A stretch of 64,000 nt of DNA from Rhizobium binae (GTDB lineage Bacteria; Pseudomonadota; Alphaproteobacteria; Rhizobiales; Rhizobiaceae). The notes under the pieces were generated by a model. It had not been told where the DNA came from. It was given only the letters and a program-made list of their open reading frames with translations, and searched no databases. The DNA is taken from NCBI RefSeq assembly GCF_017357225.1, contig NZ_CP071604.1, positions 1,677,001 through 1,741,000 on the forward strand, written 5' to 3'. Shown here piece by piece: positions 37,883 to 45,355 of this stretch. Numbering within the stretch: position 1 is the stretch's first letter; every line of letters begins with the position of its first letter. Position numbers and translations under genes: made by a program.

Positions 37883-39553
37883 ATGGCGAAACAGGACGAA
37901 TTGGTATTCCTGCCTCTGGGCGGCGTTGGCGAGATCGGCATGAATCTCGCTCTCTACGGCTACGGCCCGCCCGAGCATCGCCAGTGGATCATGGTCGATT
38001 GCGGCGTCACCTTTCCCGGCCCGGATCTGCCGGGCGTCGACCTCGTCCTGCCCGACATCCGCTTCCTCGCCAGCGAACGCAAGAACCTCAGGGCGATCAT
38101 CATCACGCATGCCCATGAAGACCATTATGGCGCGCTCGCCGATCTCTGGCCCGGTCTCAATGTGCCCGTCTATGCTTCCGGCTTTACCGCTGGCCTGCTC
38201 GAAGCCAAACGCAATTTCGAGAAGGCAACGATCGGCGAAGTGCCGGTGACGCCGTTCAAGGCGGGCGATAAGATCAATGTCGGCCCGTTCAGCATCGAAG
38301 GTATTGCCGTCAATCACTCAATTCCCGAACCGATGTCGCTGATGATCCGCACGCCGGCTGGCAATGTCATCCATACCGGCGACTGGAAGATCGATCACGA
38401 GCCCTCGCTCGGGCCGCTGACCGATGAGACGCGCTTTCGCCAGTTGGGCGACGAGGGCGTGCTGGCGCTGATGTGCGATTCCACCAATGCGCTCCGCGAC
38501 GGTGTTTCGCCTTCCGAGAAGGATGTCTCCGAAAGCCTCCGCAAGATCATCGAGGATGCCGAAGGCCGGGTGGCGATCACCACCTTCTCATCGAATGTCG
38601 GGCGGATTCGCACCGTTGCCGAAGCTGCCGAGGCGGCTGGCCGCGAAGTGCTGCTGCTCGGCAGTTCGCTCAAGCGCGTCGTCGACGTCGCCCGCGACAT
38701 CGGCCTGATGGAGGGTGTCAAGCCCTTCATCTCCGAGGAAGAATACGGCTATATCCCGCGCGACAAGGTGGTCGTCATCCTGACCGGCAGCCAGGGTGAA
38801 GCGCGGGCAGCGCTTGCAAAGCTCTCCCGCGACGAGATGCGCAATGTGGCCTTTGCGGCAGGCGATATCGTCGTTTTTTCCTCGCGCGCCATTCCCGGTA
38901 ACGAGAAGGCGATCCAGGACATCAAGAACGGCCTCGTCGAGCAGGGTGTGCACATCATCACCGATACCGAGGCGCTCGTCCATGTTTCCGGCCATCCCCG
39001 TCGCAATGAGCTGCAGCGGATGTACGAGTGGACGCGGCCGAAGATCGTCGTGCCGGTGCATGGCGAGGCGACGCATCTGGCGGCGCACAAGGAGCTTGCC
39101 GAACAGTCCGGCATCGCGGTCGTCCCGCGAGTGCGCAACGGCGATATCCTGCGGCTGGCGCCAGGTCCGGTCGAGGTGATCGGCGAAGCGCCGCACGGCC
39201 GTATCTACAAGGACGGCATGCTGATCGGCGATTTCGACGAGATGGGGATCGGCGAGCGCAAGAAACTCTCCTTTGTCGGTCACGTCGCGGTCAATGTCGT
39301 GCTCGACGCGCGCTATGATATCGTCGGCGATCCCGATCTCGTCTCGATCGGCCTGCCTGTTTATGACGACGAGGGGGACGAGATGGAGGATACGCTCTTC
39401 GACGCGGCGATCAGCGCCATCGAAAGCATTCCGCGCGCTCGCCGCAAGGATCTGGACATGCTGCAGGAGGCCGTTCGCCGCGCCATCCGCGCCGCTGCCA
39501 ATCAGAGTTGGGGCAAGAAGCCCGTCGTGACCGCCTTCGTCACCAAGGTCTGA
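37883..39553 (+). CDS. rnj: Ribonuclease J
   Basis: The 556-residue metallo-beta-lactamase/beta-CASP nuclease has zinc ligands His76, His78, Asp80 and His81 in ITHAHEDHYGAL, a further motif HTGDWKIDHEP, and beta-CASP elements such as GSQGEARAALAKLSRDE and VHVSGHPRRNE. It has endo- and 5'-3' exoribonuclease activity on mRNA and rRNA; in Sinorhizobium it matures 16S and 23S rRNA 5' ends. It begins 17 bases after birA. Confidence 0.96.
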   Translation: MAKQDELVFLPLGGVGEIGMNLALYGYGPPEHRQWIMVDCGVTFPGPDLPGVDLVLPDIRFLASERKNLRAIIITHAHEDHYGALADLWPGLNVPVYASGFTAGLLEAKRNFEKATIGEVPVTPFKAGDKINVGPFSIEGIAVNHSIPEPMSLMIRTPAGNVIHTGDWKIDHEPSLGPLTDETRFRQLGDEGVLALMCDSTNALRDGVSPSEKDVSESLRKIIEDAEGRVAITTFSSNVGRIRTVAEAAEAAGREVLLLGSSLKRVVDVARDIGLMEGVKPFISEEEYGYIPRDKVVVILTGSQGEARAALAKLSRDEMRNVAFAAGDIVVFSSRAIPGNEKAIQDIKNGLVEQGVHIITDTEALVHVSGHPRRNELQRMYEWTRPKIVVPVHGEATHLAAHKELAEQSGIAVVPRVRNGDILRLAPGPVEVIGEAPHGRIYKDGMLIGDFDEMGIGERKKLSFVGHVAVNVVLDARYDIVGDPDLVSIGLPVYDDEGDEMEDTLFDAAISAIESIPRARRKDLDMLQEAVRRAIRAAANQSWGKKPVVTAFVTKV

Positions 39554-39555
39554 TC

Positions 39556-39960
39556 ATGCTCGGCCGGATAAACCATATCGCCATCGCCGTCCCCGACCTG
39601 ACAGCGGCCGCGGCCGCCTATCGCGACACGCTGGGCGCCGCCGTGTCGCAGCCGCAGGCGCTGCCGGAACATGGCGTCACCGTCGTCTTTGTCGAATTGC
39701 CGAACACCAAGGTCGAATTGCTTGAACCGCTTGGGGAAGCTTCGCCGATTGCAGCCTTCCTTGACAAGAACCCGTCCGGCGGCATGCATCATATCTGCTA
39801 CGAGGTGGACGATATCGTCGGCGCCCGTGACCGGCTGACCGAGGCGGGGGCGCGGGTGCTGGGCGACGGTCAGCCGAAGACCGGCGCGCATGGCAAGCCG
39901 GTGCTCTTTCTGCACCCAAAGGATTTCTTCGGCACACTGATCGAACTCGAACAGGCCTGA
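39556..39960 (+). CDS. mce: Methylmalonyl-CoA epimerase
   Basis: The 134-residue vicinal-oxygen-chelate protein has metal ligands His7 (INHIAIAVPDL), His78/79 (SGGMHHICYEVDD) and a C-terminal Glu (GTLIELEQ). It interconverts the 2R and 2S forms of methylmalonyl-CoA in propionate catabolism. ATG 39556 lies 2 bases after the RNase J stop; an in-frame start at 39508 would extend into rnj. Linkage to rnj is standard in rhizobia. Confidence 0.94.
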   Translation: MLGRINHIAIAVPDLTAAAAAYRDTLGAAVSQPQALPEHGVTVVFVELPNTKVELLEPLGEASPIAAFLDKNPSGGMHHICYEVDDIVGARDRLTEAGARVLGDGQPKTGAHGKPVLFLHPKDFFGTLIELEQA

Positions 39961-40119
39961 GTTCAGCGTCAATCGACGGGTATTGCTGCGGCAGAGTGAC
40001 CCGAAGACGGCAAAATGTGTCGTTGGCTTTGAGTTGGCCGCCATTCCGCCGTATAAGAGCGCCTATTCGAAACGACAGAGCGGTCGCGTTCTGTCGGCAG
40101 GATGTGACCGGGAACGATA

Positions 40120-40395
40120 ATGCTTCAGACCTTCCTTCAGGGATTCGCCGTTTACTTCATCATCTGGTGGATGACGCTTTTTGCTGTTCTGCCGATCGGC
40201 CTGCGCACCCAGGCGGAAGACGACGATATTGTGCTCGGCACCGTTCCAAGTGCGCCCACCCGCTTTCGCGCCGGCTTCGTCTTTTCGCTGACGACGCTGA
40301 TCTCGGCTCTGATTTACGGCCTCTGGTATGCCTGCGACAACTATTTCGGCTGGGGTTTCGACGCCCTTCCACAACTCGGGCCTAGCTTCTATTGA
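40120..40395 (+). CDS. DUF1467 family membrane protein
   Basis: The 91-residue protein has two TM helices (VYFIIWWMTLFAVLPIG and FSLTTLISALIYGLWYA) joined by a short acidic loop (QAEDDDIVLGT). This pattern (WWMTLFAVLPIGLRTQ) defines DUF1467, a family of unknown function found almost only in alphaproteobacteria, next to mce and proS. The ribosome site GGGAAC is weak. Function is unknown. Confidence 0.9.
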   Translation: MLQTFLQGFAVYFIIWWMTLFAVLPIGLRTQAEDDDIVLGTVPSAPTRFRAGFVFSLTTLISALIYGLWYACDNYFGWGFDALPQLGPSFY

Positions 40396-40484
40396 GGGTG
40401 ACTTTTGCTCAAACTTTGAGCAGATGTAAGTTGAAGGGGAATTCCGCTTCGTCATCCCGGCGTCATGCTGTTACGGCAAAGAGT

Positions 40485-40518
40485 TTGCCTAACGGAAGGG
40501 GAGACTTCCGTTAGGCAA
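40485..40518. repeat. Perfect 14-bp inverted repeat
   Basis: TTGCCTAACGGAAG at 40485-40498 and its exact complement CTTCCGTTAGGCAA at 40505-40518 flank a six-base loop (GGGAGA). No T-run follows, so it is not a simple terminator. It could be an RNA hairpin or an operator. Confidence 0.7.
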
Positions 40519-40562
40519 GCCGGACGGATGGTGAATAGGATGAGAAGGCGAAAAGTCAAAAA

Positions 40563-40587
40563 AAAACAAGGCTAAAAGCCTTGTTTT
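40563..40587. terminator. Rho-independent terminator (bidirectional)
   Basis: AAAACAAGGCT and AGCCTTGTTTT form a perfect 11-bp stem with a three-base loop, preceded by an A-run and followed by T's, so it can work in both directions. It ends transcription from the DUF1467 side before the proS promoter. Confidence 0.85.
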
Positions 40588-40780
40588 AAGTATCGCGTGA
40601 TCTGTAACCGTTGCCGGGGCTGCGACGAGCGCGCCTAAGATCTGATCCTCCCAAGACTTGACCGCGAATTCGGCAAGAATTTAGCTTCCTGCCTGTTTTG
40701 TGAGCTAAAGCTAGCTCAAACATTGGGCTTTGTCATTAGCTTTTTTTGCATTTTTGCTACACTCTAGCAAAATATTTCTG

Positions 40781-40809
40781 TTGACAAGATTTTCGTTCAA
40801 GTCCTTATA
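40781..40809 (+). promoter_or_regulatory. Likely sigma70-type promoter for proS
   Basis: A consensus TTGACA (40781-40786) is separated by 17 bases from CTTATA (40804-40809), in an AT-rich stretch that contrasts with the surrounding DNA. Transcription would start near 40817 and leave a leader of about 170 bases before the proS ATG. Confidence 0.6.
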
Positions 40810-40985
40810 AACACGCGCTTTTTGCCGCCCTTTCATTTTGCGGCCGTGAACATGCGTATCCGGGAGGTCGGCGACAGCAGTTGCGGGTTTCCTTCCCGCC
40901 GCGAAGCGGCTATGAACGCTCCCACATTAACAATGTACCTTCGATTCCGTTTCTCTGCGGGATCTCAACTGCTCCGGAATCCGCC

Positions 40986-42308
40986 ATGCGTCTGTCCCGC
41001 TATTTCATGCCCATCCTCAAGGAAAACCCCAAGGAGGCGGAAATCGTCTCCCATCGCTTGATGCTGCGCGCCGGCATGATCCGCCAGCAGTCGCAGGGCA
41101 TCTATTCCTGGCTGCCGCTCGGCAAGCGCGTGCTCGACAAGGTCAACGCCATTATCCGCGAGGAGCAGAACCGTGCCGGCGCCATCGAGCTTTCGATGCC
41201 GACCCTGCAGTCGGCCGAACTCTGGCAGGAAAGCGGCCGTTACGACGCCTACGGCAAGGAGATGCTGCGCATCAAGGACCGTCAGGAGCGGCCGATGCTC
41301 TATGGCCCCACCAATGAGGAGATGGTGACGGATATCTTCCGTTCCTCGGTCAAGTCCTACAAGGATCTGCCTCTCAATCTCTATCACATCCAGTTGAAGT
41401 TCCGCGACGAGATCCGTCCGCGCTTCGGCACCATGCGCTCGCGCGAGTTCATGATGAAGGATGCCTATTCCTTCGATCTGACGCGCGAAGGGGCGGAGCA
41501 TTCCTATAACAAGATGTTCGCCGCCTATCTCAGAACCTTCGATCGGCTCGGCCTGCGCGCCATTCCGATGCGCGCCGACACCGGCCCGATCGGCGGCAAT
41601 CTCAGCCATGAATTCATCATCCTCGCCGATACCGGCGAATCCGAGGTCTTCTGCCACAAGGATTTTGTCGGCTTCGATATTCCCGGTGAGAACACCGATT
41701 TCGACAGCGTCGAGGATCTGCAGGCGATCTTCGACAAGTGGACCTCGCTCTATGCGGCGACCTCGGAAATGCACGACGAGGCGGCTTTCAATGCCGTTCC
41801 GGAGGGCGAGCGTCTTTCGGCGCGCGGCATCGAGGTCGGCCACATCTTCTATTTCGGCACGAAATATTCCGAGCCGATGGGCGCGAAAGTGCAGGGGCCT
41901 GACGGCAAGGAACACTTCGTCCACATGGGTTCCTACGGTATCGGCCCGACACGCCTTGTTCCCGCCATCATCGAAGCATCGCATGATGAGAACGGAATCA
42001 TCTGGCCGGCCTCGGTCGCGCCCTTCGATGTCGTGGTGATCAACATGAAGGCGGGCGATCAGGCCTGCGACGATACCTGCGAGCTGATCTATGCCGCGCT
42101 GAGCAAGGCCGGCAAGGATGTGCTCTATGACGATACCGACGATCGGGCCGGCACGAAATTCGCGACCGCCGACCTGATTGGTGTACCCGTCCAGATCATC
42201 GCCGGCCCGCGTGCGGTCGCAAACGGCGAAGTCGAGGTGAAGGACCGCAAGACCGGCGCGCGCGAAACGATGACCATCGAAGCGGCGATCAACAGGTTCG
42301 TGGCTTAA
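40986..42308 (+). CDS. proS: Prolyl-tRNA synthetase
   Basis: The 440-residue class II aminoacyl-tRNA synthetase is the short alphaproteobacterial type without the editing insertion. Motif 2 is [25 protein letters not shown] (core [18 protein letters not shown]), with motif 3 [13 protein letters not shown] and a C-terminal anticodon-binding domain. ATG 40986 ([15 protein letters not shown]) matches the rhizobial family start; an upstream in-frame ATG at 40881 would add 35 unconserved residues. It charges tRNA-Pro. lolC follows after 15 bases. Confidence 0.97.
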   Translation: MRLSRYFMPILKENPKEAEIVSHRLMLRAGMIRQQSQGIYSWLPLGKRVLDKVNAIIREEQNRAGAIELSMPTLQSAELWQESGRYDAYGKEMLRIKDRQERPMLYGPTNEEMVTDIFRSSVKSYKDLPLNLYHIQLKFRDEIRPRFGTMRSREFMMKDAYSFDLTREGAEHSYNKMFAAYLRTFDRLGLRAIPMRADTGPIGGNLSHEFIILADTGESEVFCHKDFVGFDIPGENTDFDSVEDLQAIFDKWTSLYAATSEMHDEAAFNAVPEGERLSARGIEVGHIFYFGTKYSEPMGAKVQGPDGKEHFVHMGSYGIGPTRLVPAIIEASHDENGIIWPASVAPFDVVVINMKAGDQACDDTCELIYAALSKAGKDVLYDDTDDRAGTKFATADLIGVPVQIIAGPRAVANGEVEVKDRKTGARETMTIEAAINRFVA

Positions 42309-42323
42309 GGAAACGGAGGCGAA

Positions 42324-43628
42324 ATGGCAGAGGCAGCAGTGGACCGGAGTTCAACATCCGGCTTGGGTCCGGCTGGCAAGCCATTTTCCACCTTCGAACG
42401 CCTCGTCGCCTGGCGCTATCTGCGCGCCCGGCGCAAGGAGGCCTTCATCTCGGTCATCGCCGGCTTCTCCTTCGTCGGCATCATGCTCGGCGTGGCGACG
42501 CTGATCATCGTCATGGCCGTCATGAACGGCTTCCGCACCGAGCTCGTCTCGCGCATCCTCGGCATCAACGGCCACATGATCGTCCAGCCGTCCGATGGTC
42601 CTTTCACCGATTATTCCGACCTCGCCAGCAAGCTGGCTGCCGTGCCGGGCGTCAAAATGGCTCTGCCGCTTGTGGAAGGCCAGGTTCTCGCCTCCACCCA
42701 GGCCGGCGGTAGCACCGGCGCGCTGGTGCGCGGCGCCCGCGCCGAGGACCTGACCAAGCTCAAGGCGATCTCCGGGAATATCAAATCCGGTGACATGGTC
42801 GGTTTTGCCTCCGGCGACGGCGTGCTGATCGGTACCGGCATGGCCAACCAGCTCGGCCTGAGTGTCGGCGACCTCATCACCCTGACGTCGCCGGATGGTG
42901 ACATTACGCCGATGGGCGTCAGCCCGCGCGTCAAGTCCTACAAGATTTCCGGCCTCTTCGAGATCGGCATGTCGGAATACGATTCCTCGATCATCTTCAT
43001 GCCGCTTGAGGAAGCGCAGCTTTATTTCAATGCCGAGGGACTGGTGCAGTCGATCGAGCTCTTCGTCGATCACCCCGACGATATCGACGCGCTGAGACCC
43101 AAGGTCGAGGAGGCGGCAGGTCGCCAGATCAACCTTACCGACTGGCGCCAGCGCAACCAGACCTTCTTTTCGGCGCTGCAGGTCGAGCGTAACGTCATGT
43201 TCATGATCCTGACGCTGATCGTGCTGGTGGCGGCGTTGAACATCATCTCCGGCCTCATCATGCTGGTGAAGGACAAGGGCAGCGATATCGCCATCCTGCG
43301 CACCATGGGTGCCAGCGCCGGCGCGATCATGCGCATCTTCTTCATGACCGGCGCGGCGATCGGTATCGTTGGCACCATCGCCGGCGTGTTGCTCGGCGTT
43401 CTCGTATGCGTCAATATCGAATCCATCCGCCAGTTCTTCTCCTGGATATCAGGGACGGTGATCTTCAATCCGCAGGTCTATTTCCTCAGCCAGCTGCCGG
43501 CGGAGATGGATCTAAGCGAAACGATCTCGATCGTCGTCATGGCACTGACGCTCTCCTTCATCGCCACCATCTTCCCGGCTTGGCGCGCCTCCAGGCTCGA
43601 TCCGGTGCAGGCCCTGCGCTACGAATAA
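42324..43628 (+). CDS. lolC: Lipoprotein-releasing ABC transporter permease (LolC/LolE type)
   Basis: The 434-residue inner-membrane protein has the FtsX/MacB layout: TM1 near residues 40-65 ([19 protein letters not shown]), a large periplasmic domain (about 70-285), and three C-terminal TM helices ending in [17 protein letters not shown]. With LolD it extracts outer-membrane lipoproteins from the inner membrane and hands them to LolA. Alphaproteobacteria usually have a single LolC/E-like subunit (sometimes called LolF) acting as homodimer, so the symbol is approximate. Confidence 0.93.
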   Translation: MAEAAVDRSSTSGLGPAGKPFSTFERLVAWRYLRARRKEAFISVIAGFSFVGIMLGVATLIIVMAVMNGFRTELVSRILGINGHMIVQPSDGPFTDYSDLASKLAAVPGVKMALPLVEGQVLASTQAGGSTGALVRGARAEDLTKLKAISGNIKSGDMVGFASGDGVLIGTGMANQLGLSVGDLITLTSPDGDITPMGVSPRVKSYKISGLFEIGMSEYDSSIIFMPLEEAQLYFNAEGLVQSIELFVDHPDDIDALRPKVEEAAGRQINLTDWRQRNQTFFSALQVERNVMFMILTLIVLVAALNIISGLIMLVKDKGSDIAILRTMGASAGAIMRIFFMTGAAIGIVGTIAGVLLGVLVCVNIESIRQFFSWISGTVIFNPQVYFLSQLPAEMDLSETISIVVMALTLSFIATIFPAWRASRLDPVQALRYE

Positions 43629-43642
43629 GGAATGCCGCCTTC

Positions 43643-44326
43643 ATGAAACGCAACGTCGTTCTCAAGCTTACCGGCGTCGAGCGCCATTACGGGCAGGGCG
43701 ATACGCTGCTCTCGATCCTGAAAGGCGCGGATTTCTCGCTGTCGAAAGGCGAAATCGTGGCCCTTGTCGCCCCTTCCGGCACCGGCAAATCGACGCTGCT
43801 GCATGTCGCGGGTCTGCTTGAGCATCCCGATGGCGGTGAAGTCACGATCAACGGCCATGCCTGCGACGGTCTTCCCGACGGCAAGCGGACCGCGATCCGT
43901 CGCCGCGAAATCGGCTTCGTCTACCAGTTCCACCATCTGCTGCCGGAATTTTCCGCTCTTGAGAATATCATGATGCCGCAGCTGATCGCCGGCCTGTCCT
44001 GGAAGGAGGCCCAGGAGCGAGCCGGCCAGCTTCTCGATTACATGCGCATCGGCCATCGCGGCTCGCATCGCCCGGCCGAACTATCCGGCGGCGAGCAGCA
44101 GCGCGTTGCGATCGCCCGCGCCGTCGCCAATGCGCCGACCCTGCTTCTGGCCGACGAGCCGACCGGCAATCTCGATCCGGAAACCGCAAGCTACGTCTTC
44201 GACGCGCTGGAGGCGTTGGTGCGTCAGTCCGGCCTTGCCGCGCTTATCGCCACGCACAACCACGAACTCGCTGGCCGCATGGATCGGCGCGTGACGATTT
44301 CGGAGGGCAAGGTCGTCGATTTCTGA
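43643..44326 (+). CDS. lolD: Lipoprotein-releasing system ATP-binding protein LolD
   Basis: The 227-residue ABC ATPase has Walker [10 protein letters not shown], the Q-loop [12 protein letters not shown], signature LSGGEQQR, Walker [13 protein letters not shown] and the H-loop ATHN. The [14 protein letters not shown] stretch and the GNLD end are typical of the LolD/MacB branch. It powers the permease encoded 14 bases upstream. The frame is open into lolC, but ATG 43643 is the family start. Confidence 0.96.
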   Translation: MKRNVVLKLTGVERHYGQGDTLLSILKGADFSLSKGEIVALVAPSGTGKSTLLHVAGLLEHPDGGEVTINGHACDGLPDGKRTAIRRREIGFVYQFHHLLPEFSALENIMMPQLIAGLSWKEAQERAGQLLDYMRIGHRGSHRPAELSGGEQQRVAIARAVANAPTLLLADEPTGNLDPETASYVFDALEALVRQSGLAALIATHNHELAGRMDRRVTISEGKVVDF

Positions 44327-44420
44327 TGCGTGTCGTCCGAACGTGAGCAGCGGTTGCGGGATAAAGACGAAGAGGTGACCCATCTGTCGGCGGATTGGAA
44401 GCGACCCGCTTCCGGCTCCG

Positions 44421-44885
44421 TCAGGGAATGATCAGTCCGCCGCGATAGTCGAGCGCGTAAGCCTTCCGCCCGCCAATCATGATGCATTCATGACCGCTGA
44501 ACCGTTCGCAGTCGCCTTCGCTGCGATCGATATAGCGCCCGAACGGATGGTCGAATTCCATTCCGCCGAGAAACCGGCCCTGCCGGTACATGGCAGAAAG
44601 CGCCGTCTTGATCACTGTGCCTGCTGCGCTGGCATCGATGAGATCGGGCGCAATGACCCAGCCGAAATAATTCATCGCCCAGATCGGCTCGTCGGCAAAC
44701 CACACCACCTCCTGTCCGGCAAAGTCGGTGCCGCCGAAATAACTGTCGAGGTAGCGCCAGTCGCCGCGCTCGTAGCCGACATCGTGAGAGCCCGGCCGGC
44801 AGGGCGGGCGCGGCAGGCCGCCGCCGACATAGCTGGCGGCTTTGGATTCGACGACGAATTCGTTCAGCATCGCAGTCTCGGGCAT
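44421..44885 (-). CDS. DUF5680-type protein, candidate SOS-regulated gene
   Basis: The 154-residue soluble protein resembles the DUF5680 family: MLNEFVVESKAASYVGGG at the start, DWRYLDSYFGGTDFAGQEVV, PIWAMNYFGWV, and an end with GHECIMIGGRKAYALDYRGG. In other bacteria the domain is found alone or attached to XRE-type regulators; its function is unknown. ATG 44885 has an excellent ribosome site (GGAGGAGG, 6 bases upstream). An exact LexA-type operator lies 45-59 bases before the start, so DNA-damage induction is predicted. It is convergent with lolD and divergent from the 28-residue peptide gene. Confidence 0.8.
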   Translation of the reverse strand: MPETAMLNEFVVESKAASYVGGGLPRPPCRPGSHDVGYERGDWRYLDSYFGGTDFAGQEVVWFADEPIWAMNYFGWVIAPDLIDASAAGTVIKTALSAMYRQGRFLGGMEFDHPFGRYIDRSEGDCERFSGHECIMIGGRKAYALDYRGGLIIP

Positions 44886-44929
44886 AGGGTCCTCCTCCGA
44901 CTCGTCGGTAGGATATAGCAGGATGGACG

Positions 44930-44944
44930 GAACATAAACAGAAC
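44930..44944 (-). promoter_or_regulatory. LexA-type SOS box upstream of the DUF5680 gene
   Basis: GAAC, seven bases (ATAAACA), GAAC: on the minus strand this reads GTTCTGTTTATGTTC, the exact alphaproteobacterial LexA direct-repeat operator with an AT-rich core. It is 45-59 bases upstream of the DUF5680 start codon. Confidence 0.8.
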
Positions 44945-45095
44945 AAATGCGGGCAGCCTCTGCCGTCGGTTGGATATGTCCACGTCGGCGCGGTTGCGAG
45001 GCCGCGGCTCGGCATCTCAATCCCGCCGCGGAAGCACCGAATCGTTGGATCGGTGGCGTGTTTTTCAAAGGCAAGCAGGAAGGAAAAGATTCCTG

Positions 45096-45119
45096 TTGAC
45101 ATCGGAACATAGATGGAAC
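45096..45119 (+). promoter_or_regulatory. LexA-type SOS box overlapping a promoter for the small membrane protein
   Basis: The operator GAAC-ATAGATG-GAAC occupies 45105-45119, immediately downstream of a consensus -35 element TTGACA (45096-45101). LexA bound here would cover the -35/-10 spacer. The -10 hexamer (near 45119-45124, CAAATT) is weak. The box lies 34 bases before the ATG of the 28-residue membrane peptide gene. Confidence 0.8.
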
Positions 45120-45152
45120 AAATTGAAAACATAACGAGTAAAGGAGAGCCAA

Positions 45153-45239
45153 ATGACTGACATGATCCGTGATATCGCAGCATTCACCTCCATCGCAATG
45201 TTCGTTGCCAGCTTCTCACTTATCGTCATCGCGATCTAA
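45153..45239 (+). CDS. 28-residue single-pass membrane peptide, candidate SOS-induced
   Basis: The frame encodes a short polar N terminus (MTDMIRDIAA) followed by a hydrophobic helix up to the last residue (SIAMFVASFSLIVIAI). That gives one TM segment with the N terminus probably in the cytoplasm. The ribosome site AAAGGAGAG lies 5 bases before the ATG and is among the best in the window. An exact LexA box and a TTGACA element are just upstream. Size, topology and SOS control resemble Caulobacter SidA (29 residues, divisome inhibitor) and E. coli TisB (29 residues, membrane depolarising), but no sequence homology is claimed. dnaE1 starts 116 bases downstream on the same strand. Confidence 0.65.
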   Translation: MTDMIRDIAAFTSIAMFVASFSLIVIAI

Positions 45240-45355
45240 AGTTTTCAGGGGACTGCATGGTCATCATGTGGTTCGGACGCGGGACTTCTTCTGGACATCA
45301 TCGCCCTCCATGCCGACAATGGGTCCGATTCATTCGGTGATTGGGAAGGCATGTC

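Larger units (their letters stand above)
40396..40985. other. Structured intergenic region upstream of proS
   Basis: The 590 noncoding bases contain, in order: a short hairpin TGCTCAAA/TTTGAGCA (40406-40422), a perfect 14-bp inverted repeat (40485-40518), a terminator (40563-40587), a sigma70-like promoter (40781-40809) and a proS leader of about 170 bases. A small RNA upstream of the terminator is possible but not demonstrated. Confidence 0.5.
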
